Assembly (NCBI GenBank): GCA_903853735.1
Contig: CAINUH010000512.1
Coordinates: 1-5,471 of the forward strand
DNA: 5,471 nucleotides
Reading direction: 5' to 3'
From: an uncultured Desulfomonile sp.
Lineage (GTDB): Bacteria > Desulfobacterota > Desulfomonilia > Desulfomonilales > Desulfomonilaceae
Shown here: positions 1 through 5,471 of the stretch, piece after piece
Numbering within the stretch: position 1 is the first letter of the stretch
Layout of the letters: each line of letters begins with the position of its first letter
Translations under genes and position numbers: made by a program
The notes under the pieces: generated by a model
Databases searched by the model: none
What the model was told of the DNA's origin: nothing
What the model saw: only the letters and a program-made list of their open reading frames with translations

Positions 1-270
1 GTGGTCGATGACGTTGTGAAGATTGGAGGCTTTTGCCTGAATATGGCGCTTCTGGCGGCAGCACATGAAACGCAACCAGGGGACCGGGTATTTAGTCCGC
101 AGAACTGGATAAAGGCAAAGACTTGCCTAGCAGGAATCAACCTTACGATTAACAATTACTTCAATATGCTGGCTTTGATGGCCCAGGGTGGGCAAGAAAT
201 GAAAGTAAAACTCGATAAAGCGCTTTTGATAGAACCGGAGAGTTTTGAATACAGATGGGCAGCAGATTGA
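1..270 (+). CDS. Unrecognised ORF, open at the left window edge
   Basis: This frame reads 89 codons from the first base of the window to a TGA at 268-270. The first codon is GTG, but with no upstream sequence no ribosome binding site can be judged, and the true start may lie outside the window. I do not recognise the protein. It shows a mildly hydrophobic, alanine-rich stretch near residues 11-21, an Asn-rich middle (about residues 46-53) and a more charged C-terminal third ending in an aromatic/acidic tail. There is no clear signal peptide, metal-binding motif or nucleotide-binding motif. Codon choice looks plausible for a real gene but is less GC-leaning at third positions than in the downstream operon. 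About 440 bases separate it from the next gene, so it is probably not in the same transcription unit. It may be the C-terminus of a longer protein, a small hypothetical protein, or a chance ORF. Confidence 0.35.
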   Translation: MVDDVVKIGGFCLNMALLAAAHETQPGDRVFSPQNWIKAKTCLAGINLTINNYFNMLALMAQGGQEMKVKLDKALLIEPESFEYRWAAD

Positions 271-530
271 AATGCGAACAAGACGCTGCACCGGACGGCA
301 ATTCCAATGTGCTACATTGCCGCCGTTGGGCTTTCGCGTAGGCCGCATCTAAAATGCCCAATGCCTGCGAGTACCGCTACTTCTTGACTCATCTTCAGTC
401 CTTCTTGGGCGCATACATCTTCCGCCATTGCCATGTACCCCAATCCGAGGACCGGAAGGCAGATCCTTAACAGCCCTATATGTGTGAAATCATTCATCCG
501 CTCCCTGATACAAAATCGCGGCACCCAATG

Positions 531-600
531 AGTTAATATCTTGAAGTATTTTAAATGAGGTCCAAATAGATCAGCACAGGATGTAGATCTTCAAATAACT
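531..600 (+). promoter_or_regulatory. AT-rich stretch, likely promoter zone of the nuclease-helicase operon
   Basis: Counting bases gives about 30% GC over these 70 bases, well below the flanking genes, and it lies 115-190 bases upstream of the nuclease gene. The best -35-like element is TTGAAG at 541-546, but no good -10 box follows at 16-18 bases (AAATAG at 564-569 is poor), so no exact promoter is claimed. TTGAAG is mirrored by CTTCAA at 589-594, and TAGATC occurs twice (567-572 and 584-589). These could be protein-binding half sites or chance in AT-rich DNA. A start of transcription here would give a leader of roughly 100-150 bases. Confidence 0.25.
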
Positions 601-608
601 TAGGCAAG

Positions 609-634
609 CGATTGTACGGCGATTATCCCAATCG
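609..634 (+). repeat. Inverted repeat CGATTG/CAATCG in the presumed leader
   Basis: CGATTG at 609-614 pairs perfectly with CAATCG at 629-634 across a 14-base loop. The word GCGATT is also directly repeated at 608-613 and 619-624. With 6-bp arms this could be an operator or a weak RNA hairpin, but it is also short enough to arise by chance. There is no T run after it, so it is not a terminator. Confidence 0.25.
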
Positions 635-661
635 AATCAGAAGGACTGACTGCAACCTGGT

Positions 662-685
662 GACGGAGCAATCCCGTCGTTACGG
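662..685 (+). repeat. Two overlapping, mutually exclusive short hairpins upstream of the nuclease gene
   Basis: GACGG at 662-666 can pair with CCGTC at 674-678 (7-base loop). The CCGT at 674-677 can instead pair with ACGG at 682-685 (4-base loop). The two structures share the CCGT segment, so only one can form at a time. A run of seven C (686-692) follows. The arms are 4-5 bp, so this is only suggestive. No known riboswitch class is recognisable in it. Confidence 0.2.
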
Positions 686-710
686 CCCCCCCTATTCAGC
701 TCGTTCTACC

Positions 711-715
711 AAGGA
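711..715 (+). promoter_or_regulatory. Ribosome binding site that decides the nuclease gene start
   Basis: AAGGA at 711-715 is the only good Shine-Dalgarno match near the start. It lies 8 bases before the ATG at 724 but overlaps the ATG at 715, so it can serve only the downstream ATG. The next in-frame stop upstream is TGA at 661-663, and no other NTG start lies between it and 715. Confidence 0.6.
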
Positions 716-723
716 TGGAAAAC

Positions 724-3700
724 ATGCCCACACGCAATCTGAACCGCTTCAATACTGAGTTGGGAAACATTTGCAGAGATAACCCGATCAACGAGAAATG
801 GTTGCTCGCACCTTCGCTGCGGATCGGATTTCAGTGGCTCGATACGGTGACCCGCGCAGGGCAACCAGTACTGAATGTCAGGGTGAAAACCCTTCAGCAT
901 GCAGCACTTGACCTGGCCATGCCCGAGCTTGATCAACTAGGCAGAGCGTACCTCGGTCGACTTCGCGCAGAATTGCTCGTTTCATCAATTTTCGTGAAGC
1001 TCAAGGAAGCGGGCCAAGGATACTTCACGGTCCTCGAACCAAGTCCGGGACTTATTCAGGCCTTGCTGTCAACCATAGGCGACATACGCCTGTCCGGAAT
1101 CAAGGCAGTAGATCTCTCGCCCGAGGTCTTCGAGGTTCAGGAGAAGGGCCTGGAAACGAGGAAAATTCTCGCTCAATACGAGGAGGAGTTAGAAAAGCAG
1201 GGGCTTGCGGATTTCGCTTACGTCTTGAAGGTGGCGGCTAAGAGGCTGGAGAGCAACCCATCCGTCATTCCGCAGGACGCCATAGTCTTAGTGCCGGAGA
1301 CCCTCTGGAATACCAAGACCAGTCAGGAGAAGAGGTTCCTCGAGGCCTTTCCTGCCAACAATCTCAGAATTCTCTCCGAAGACCTCATAGGAACAATCCC
1401 GGAAGACGATCGAACGGATAGGGCTCTCCTGGCGGCAATCTTGACGCCGACGGATTGCCCTCCACCGCATTATGATGGTACGGCATCTATTTTCAGGGCC
1501 ATCGGTGAAGTGAACGAGGTTCGGGAGGTATTTCGTAGATGCGCCGAGGGAGCCATCCCCTTCGACGAGGTTGAAATTCTCCATACTGACGGGCCTACCT
1601 ACGTCCCCTTGATCTATGAACTGGCCTGGACACTCAAGTCCAATGAGGCTGACTCCTCAATTCCGGTAACATTTGCCGAGGGCATTCCCACGAATTACAG
1701 CAGGCCAGGAAGGGCTCTTGCAGCATGGCTTTCCTGGATACGGAACGATTATCCCCAGTGGACACTCGTCAGGATGATTCAGGACGGGATCCTCAGAATG
1801 GACAAGGCAGAGGAGGACGGCTTCAGCTTTTCACTGTTTGCTGCGGCACTCAAAGGTGTGCCCATTGGATCTGGAGCCCAGAGGTACCTCCAGGCTATCG
1901 ATGACCAGATACAGGCCCTTGATCAACCGCCCCCGGAAAACGAGTCGGATGAAGACGCTGCTCCTACAAGATCCAAGAGGCACATCAAGAGGATAGAAGG
2001 CCTCCGTGAGGTTCGAATCGTCGTGCAAAGGCTTTTGGAGAGGAACCTGACACTTGATTCGAGCCAGAAGACAGTCCTTGAGACTGCTGATTGGTTTCTT
2101 GAAAACTGTTGCAGGTGCGTCAATGAACTCGACGCATACAGCAAGGGACGTTTGCAGGCTGAAATCAGTGAACTGGCGTCCTGTATCGAACAGGGCGACA
2201 ACTATCCTGGATTCGACGTACGGGAATGGCTTTCTGTGCTCCCAAGACTATTGAGCGTAGCAGGGAGCGGTCCGAGACCCGGCTGCATGTACGTTGCCCC
2301 GGTTCGTGGCGGCGGTCATTCGGGACGGAGGAACACCTTTATATTAGGCCTAGACGATACCAGGTTTCCAGGCACCGGACTGCAAGATCCTCTCCTCCTG
2401 GATGGAGAACGAGGGAAGATCTCCACCAACCTCCCTATCTCATCTGGCAGGGCGAAGAAGAAAATGGAAGATTTCACGAGGCTGCTTGCACGTCTTCGAG
2501 GCACCTTCACACTCAGTTACTGCTGCAAGAGTCTCGATGACGACCGGGAAATGTTTCCCGGCCCGGTATTGATGTCCGCCTTCAGGATCCTCTCCGGTAA
2601 GAGCTACGGCGACCAGGACGCTTTCCTGCAGTGGCTTCCCGATCTGACGTCCTTTGCCGCTCAAAGGTCTGAACAATGCACGGATATGACCGAATGGTGG
2701 CTCTGGAGAACGTGCGGTGACAAAGCAATCATGGACCCGGACAATCTTGTTTCAGTGAGTTTCCCACACTTGGGCCAGGGAATGGTAGCACTCTCACAGA
2801 GGCAGAGTGACCTTTTCACTGAATACGATGGCTGGGTACCCCAGGCCGGAATCGATCTGGACCCAACCTCTCATGATGGGCCTATACTTTCAGCGAGTCG
2901 CCTGCAGAAACTCGGGTCATGCCCCATGGAGTATTTCTTCGGGTACGTGCTCGAAGTGGAACCGCCAGAAGAATACAAAGTCGATCCCTCAGTGTGGTTG
3001 GATCCTCTTCAGAAGGGGACTCTCCTCCACCTGGTATTTCGCGAATTCATGGCAACACTGAAAAAAGACGGCCTCCTTCCTGACGTGGATCGTGACGCCA
3101 GTCTCATGTCAGACATCCTTGCCCGACAGATAGAAATTTATAGGAACGCAGTCCCTCCACCTAACGAAGAGATATTCAACGTGACAGTCCGGGAGTTTCG
3201 GATGGCCACACTGATCTTCCTTCAGGAAGAGGCAGTCTTCTGCAGGACAAGTGTCCCGCTCTACTTTGAAGCCTCCATTGGTTTGCGTCAAGATGGAGAT
3301 CCAACACCTCTTGATACCCGATATCCTGTCTCGATCAGCCTACCCGACGGGAAATCGATCAGGACTCGAGGCCGGATAGATCGTATCGACCGGGTACCGA
3401 ATGCGAAGGGCGATGTTTTCACCGTATGGGATTACAAGACCGGTTCAGCATGGGGATACGATCGAAACAACCCTTTTCGTCAAGGTCGGACGATTCAAAA
3501 TATCCTTTACCGGGCTATGGCGGAAAAGCGTCTTCGAGAGGTCCACTCACCCAATTCATCTGTGGCAGCCTTCGGCTATTTTTTCCCAGGCTTACGCGAG
3601 CATGGCGAACGCATTTCCTGGAACTCCCACCAGTTGAATGCGGGGAAGGATGTCATTGCAGGGCTTGTGGAGATGCTTCGCTTTGGATGCTTTCCCTTCA

Positions 3701-3840
3701 CAACCGATTCAAAAGACGTGACTTTCACCGATTACGGGATCGTCTTCGGTGACATTGAGGAGGCTGTACAAACTACCAGGCTCAAACTGGAAAACCCCGA
3801 CAACGACAACCTGGAACCATTCAGACAACTGCGTTCATGA
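724..3840 (+). CDS. AddB-like PD-(D/E)XK nuclease subunit (inactivated helicase domain plus RecB-family nuclease domain)
   Basis: 1038 residues from ATG 724 (an in-frame ATG at 715 would add three); AddB proteins are about 1000-1170. The predicted role is the nuclease subunit of a heterodimeric helicase-nuclease that resects double-stranded DNA ends in the cytoplasm. The N-terminal half has the layout of an SF1 helicase but no P-loop: residues 29-35 (APSLRIG) sit where Walker A would be, and the motif II position appears as VPET (190-193), so ATPase activity is not expected. A GLDD...FP...DGER block (542-563) matches the conserved AddB segment before the nuclease domain. The C-terminal nuclease domain shows SCPMEYF (Cys733), GTLLH (His769), GRID (Asp886), DYK (Asp903, Lys905) and QNILY (Gln925, Tyr929), which is a complete RecB-family active site. 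The iron-sulfur cysteine positions near the C-terminus are Val999, Thr1002 and Phe1008, so the classical AddB cluster is not expected. A charged proline/acidic linker lies at 402-419. The helicase partner follows after 27 bases. Alternative reading: an accessory or defence RecB-like nuclease rather than housekeeping AddB. Confidence 0.9.
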   Translation: MPTRNLNRFNTELGNICRDNPINEKWLLAPSLRIGFQWLDTVTRAGQPVLNVRVKTLQHAALDLAMPELDQLGRAYLGRLRAELLVSSIFVKLKEAGQGYFTVLEPSPGLIQALLSTIGDIRLSGIKAVDLSPEVFEVQEKGLETRKILAQYEEELEKQGLADFAYVLKVAAKRLESNPSVIPQDAIVLVPETLWNTKTSQEKRFLEAFPANNLRILSEDLIGTIPEDDRTDRALLAAILTPTDCPPPHYDGTASIFRAIGEVNEVREVFRRCAEGAIPFDEVEILHTDGPTYVPLIYELAWTLKSNEADSSIPVTFAEGIPTNYSRPGRALAAWLSWIRNDYPQWTLVRMIQDGILRMDKAEEDGFSFSLFAAALKGVPIGSGAQRYLQAIDDQIQALDQPPPENESDEDAAPTRSKRHIKRIEGLREVRIVVQRLLERNLTLDSSQKTVLETADWFLENCCRCVNELDAYSKGRLQAEISELASCIEQGDNYPGFDVREWLSVLPRLLSVAGSGPRPGCMYVAPVRGGGHSGRRNTFILGLDDTRFPGTGLQDPLLLDGERGKISTNLPISSGRAKKKMEDFTRLLARLRGTFTLSYCCKSLDDDREMFPGPVLMSAFRILSGKSYGDQDAFLQWLPDLTSFAAQRSEQCTDMTEWWLWRTCGDKAIMDPDNLVSVSFPHLGQGMVALSQRQSDLFTEYDGWVPQAGIDLDPTSHDGPILSASRLQKLGSCPMEYFFGYVLEVEPPEEYKVDPSVWLDPLQKGTLLHLVFREFMATLKKDGLLPDVDRDASLMSDILARQIEIYRNAVPPPNEEIFNVTVREFRMATLIFLQEEAVFCRTSVPLYFEASIGLRQDGDPTPLDTRYPVSISLPDGKSIRTRGRIDRIDRVPNAKGDVFTVWDYKTGSAWGYDRNNPFRQGRTIQNILYRAMAEKRLREVHSPNSSVAAFGYFFPGLREHGERISWNSHQLNAGKDVIAGLVEMLRFGCFPFTTDSKDVTFTDYGIVFGDIEEAVQTTRLKLENPDNDNLEPFRQLRS

Positions 3841-3845
3841 TCGCT

Positions 3846-3863
3846 ATCCTTTAGGGAAAGGAT
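3846..3863 (+). promoter_or_regulatory. Intercistronic hairpin covering the helicase gene's Shine-Dalgarno
   Basis: ATCCTTT (3846-3852) and AAAGGAT (3857-3863) form a perfect 7-bp inverted repeat around the 4-base loop AGGG. The 3' arm contains the AAAGGA ribosome binding site of the helicase gene, and the 5' arm begins 5 bases after the nuclease gene's TGA (3838-3840). A ribosome terminating there would be expected to cover or open the 5' arm. This suggests translational coupling: the helicase would be made mainly when the nuclease has just been translated. There is no T run, so it is not a terminator. The pairing is seen directly; the regulatory role is inference. Confidence 0.5.
3857..3862 (+). 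promoter_or_regulatory. Ribosome binding site of the helicase gene
   Basis: AAAGGA lies 5 bases before the ATG at 3868, a strong Shine-Dalgarno with normal spacing, which fixes the start. It lies wholly inside the 3' arm of the 3846-3863 hairpin. Confidence 0.7.
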
Positions 3864-3867
3864 CACC

Positions 3868-5471
3868 ATGACTCAACAAAAAACCACGAATGTGACTCTG
3901 CTGCCCGATCAGGCCGCACGTCAACTTATTATAAAGGCGTTGGACTGCAACATGCTCGTGGAGGCTGCAGCCGGGACCGGCAAGACCTCCAGCATGGTCC
4001 AGCGCATGGTGGAACTCCTACGAACGGGCACGTGCAAAAACATCCGAACCATGGCCGCTGTCACGTTCACTCGCAAGGCTGCTGCCGAGCTTCGATCACG
4101 GTTTCGGATAAAGCTGGAAGAATGTGTTCGTTCAGAGACCGGTCCTGCTCGAGACAATCTGGAGAGAACTCTCCAAAACGTTGAGCAGTGTTTCATTGGT
4201 ACAATCCATTCGTTTTGTGGCCGCCTTCTCCGGGAGCGGCCCGTCGAGGCAGGGATAGATCCAACGTTCGAAGAGCTTGACGAAGATGCTGACATGATTC
4301 TCCGGAAGGAGGCATGGCTAGAATATTCCTCCCGAGTGCTTGTGGAGGACAGCGACGGAATCTTGGCTGAGTTGGAGGAACTGGCTCTGCGCCTCCCTGA
4401 CCTGGAAGAAACCTTTCTTCGCTTCACCAACTACCCCGACGTGACCGCTTGGCCTGCACCGGAAACGAAACCAGACTTTGATGCATTTGAGCCTGTGAGA
4501 AATGAGATCCTCAGTTATGTTTCACATATGAAATCCCTCGCACCGAGACTTCCGGACGAATGGGGCAGCGACCCTCTCATTCCCAAATACCGGCGCTTGC
4601 CGAGAATCGTTGCCCATTACGGATTGCTGGAGTTGCCGTCAGATGTGATGGCGGTTATTAAAGATTTCGATCAAGACGTTAAAGTCACTCAGCGTGATTG
4701 GATCAATAGCGGGAATTTCACTAGAGAGGAAGCCAAGGCCGAAGGTACTCGGTGGAACCAGTTTCGTGCCAATGTGGTTCATCCAGTGCAGGTCAAGTGG
4801 TGGGAGTGGCGCTATGGGCCTATTCTCCGTGTGATGGCCCAGGCCCAAATGGTCTATGACGCTATGAGAATCCAACGCAGGCAGTTGAGCTACGCGGACC
4901 TACTCATGAAGGCTGCTCGGCTTCTCCGGGACAAGCCGCATGTGCGTTCGTATTTCCAGGATCGGTTTACCCACCTGCTTGTGGATGAGTTTCAGGACAC
5001 GGACCCCATCCAGGCTGAAGTCATGCTTTTGCTTGCAGCCTCAGACGTGCGAGAGACTGATTGGCGGAAGGCTGTTCCAAGACCAGGATCACTCTTTGTG
5101 GTCGGCGATCCGAAACAGTCCATCTACCGTTTTCGTCGTGCTGACATTGTGACATACAACGAGGTGAAGGACATCCTCCAGAGAGGAAACACTCAGCAAG
5201 GGCTCACCATAGAGCTTTCATCGAACTTCCGGACGGTGGAAAGTATCATCTCATGGGTTAACCAGGTCTTTGAGCCGAACGCTGCAGCCTCATCTGACCC
5301 GTCAGGGGCAGTGGTCCGGTTCGACAAAACAGACTCGCCTGAGTCTCCTCGCTACGTTCGACTAGATCCGGCTCGAGGAGACGTGACCTCTGGAAAGCTC
5401 GTGGGGGTCTATTCCCTGACCATCCCACAGGAATGTGATAACAAAGAGAAAGTCTTGAAGTACGAGGCAGA
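3868..5471 (+). CDS. AddA/UvrD-like superfamily 1A DNA helicase, 3' end outside the window
   Basis: 534 complete codons are present and the frame stays open to the right edge. AddA proteins are usually about 1100-1250 residues, so roughly half is visible. It is the predicted ATP-driven 3'-5' motor subunit that partners the upstream nuclease subunit at DNA ends. SF1A motifs are present in order and look intact: Q motif (Asp14, Gln15), Walker A EAAAGTGKT (32-40, Lys39), motif Ia TFTRKAAAEL (66-75), GTIHSF (111-116), a YADLL segment (342-346) typical of RecB/AddA proteins just before motif II, motif II VDEFQDTDPIQ (372-382, Asp373/Glu374), motif III VGDPKQSIYRFRRAD (412-426) and motif IV SNFRT (452-456). 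The roughly 255-residue stretch between GTIHSF and motif II is the 1B-domain size expected of AddA/RecB rather than the shorter UvrD/Rep arrangement. Motifs V and VI and any C-terminal nuclease domain lie beyond the window, so whether it is a dual-function AddA or a helicase-only partner is unknown. Translation is probably coupled to the upstream gene. Confidence 0.92.
   Translation, partial: MTQQKTTNVTLLPDQAARQLIIKALDCNMLVEAAAGTGKTSSMVQRMVELLRTGTCKNIRTMAAVTFTRKAAAELRSRFRIKLEECVRSETGPARDNLERTLQNVEQCFIGTIHSFCGRLLRERPVEAGIDPTFEELDEDADMILRKEAWLEYSSRVLVEDSDGILAELEELALRLPDLEETFLRFTNYPDVTAWPAPETKPDFDAFEPVRNEILSYVSHMKSLAPRLPDEWGSDPLIPKYRRLPRIVAHYGLLELPSDVMAVIKDFDQDVKVTQRDWINSGNFTREEAKAEGTRWNQFRANVVHPVQVKWWEWRYGPILRVMAQAQMVYDAMRIQRRQLSYADLLMKAARLLRDKPHVRSYFQDRFTHLLVDEFQDTDPIQAEVMLLLAASDVRETDWRKAVPRPGSLFVVGDPKQSIYRFRRADIVTYNEVKDILQRGNTQQGLTIELSSNFRTVESIISWVNQVFEPNAAASSDPSGAVVRFDKTDSPESPRYVRLDPARGDVTSGKLVGVYSLTIPQECDNKEKVLKYEA

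Larger units (their letters stand above)
271..710. other. Intergenic region, no convincing gene
   Basis: No well-supported coding region was found between the left-edge ORF and the nuclease gene. Short minus-strand frames exist (for example 312-524), but they resemble no family I know and overlap one another in different frames. No strong rho-independent terminator follows the ORF ending at 270. The only nearby pairing is a 6-bp TTGGGC/GCCCAA inverted repeat (326-331 and 356-361) with a 24-base loop and no following T run. The right half changes character: 531-600 is AT-rich, and 600-710 carries short inverted repeats and a run of seven C residues (686-692). The right half is best read as the control region and leader of the downstream operon. 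The left half (271-530) has near-coding composition and could be decayed sequence, but I could not identify an ancestor. Confidence 0.5.

Noticed and set aside
326..361. TTGGGC/GCCCAA inverted repeat as a terminator for the left-edge ORF
   Set aside because: The 24-base loop is too large and no T run follows, so it is not a credible rho-independent terminator.
384..389. TTGACT as a -35 promoter box
   Set aside because: It matches five of six consensus bases, but no acceptable -10 box lies 16-18 bases downstream.
312..524. Minus-strand 70-codon frame in the intergenic region; an internal ATG (complement of 495-497) has an AGGGAG sequence 3 bases upstream
   Set aside because: Spacing of the Shine-Dalgarno-like sequence is too short, the protein resembles no family I know, and overlapping frames of similar length exist nearby. 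It is kept as a possible but unsupported small gene.
662..692. Possible riboswitch in the leader (GC-rich pairing followed by C run)
   Set aside because: I could not match it to the conserved cores of cobalamin, SAM, c-di-GMP, fluoride or THF riboswitches; only short hairpins are visible.
2226..2540. Plus-strand 104-codon frame inside the nuclease gene
   Set aside because: It is an out-of-frame shadow of the AddB-like coding sequence, with no ribosome binding site or recognisable domain.
3921..4430. Minus-strand 169-codon frame, rich in Ser and Arg
   Set aside because: It lies opposite the helicase gene across Walker A and motif Ia. Its Ser/Arg-rich low-complexity composition is what the reverse of a GC-leaning coding strand gives, and the plus strand has clear family motifs here.

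Overview
The window holds an AddAB/RecB-type recombination nuclease-helicase operon, cut by the right edge, plus an unrecognised ORF that runs off the left edge. Genes appear roughly 50-55% GC by eye. The two main genes have clear Shine-Dalgarno sequences, so a Gram-negative, proteobacterium-like or desulfobacterium-like host is plausible. Nothing in the window fixes the taxon.

Layout: (1) 1-270, an ORF open to the left edge that I cannot assign, possibly the 3' end of a longer gene. (2) 271-710, about 440 bases with no convincing gene; it contains an AT-rich stretch (531-600, about 30% GC) that probably holds the operon promoter, followed by short inverted repeats in the presumed leader. (3) 724-3840 (or from 715), a 1038-residue AddB-like protein: a helicase-like N-terminal part without a working ATP site, followed by a PD-(D/E)XK nuclease domain whose active-site residues are intact. 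(4) A 27-base gap containing a perfect 7-bp hairpin that covers the next gene's Shine-Dalgarno. (5) 3868 to the right edge, the first 534 codons of an AddA/UvrD-like superfamily 1A helicase with intact motifs.

By analogy with AddAB, the two proteins would form one complex at double-stranded DNA ends. The AddA-like subunit would supply ATP-driven unwinding, and the AddB-like subunit would supply a nuclease site and a non-catalytic helicase-like scaffold. The order (B then A), tight spacing and likely translational coupling fit a complex needing balanced subunits. This could be the host's housekeeping double-strand-break repair enzyme or an accessory/defence copy; the window cannot separate these.

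The two most notable details are the loss of three of the four cysteines that hold the iron-sulfur cluster of classical AddB (same spacing, replaced by Val, Thr and Phe), and the hairpin hiding the helicase gene's ribosome binding site. I see no transposon, CRISPR array, tRNA or rRNA, and no clear evidence for a wholly new system.
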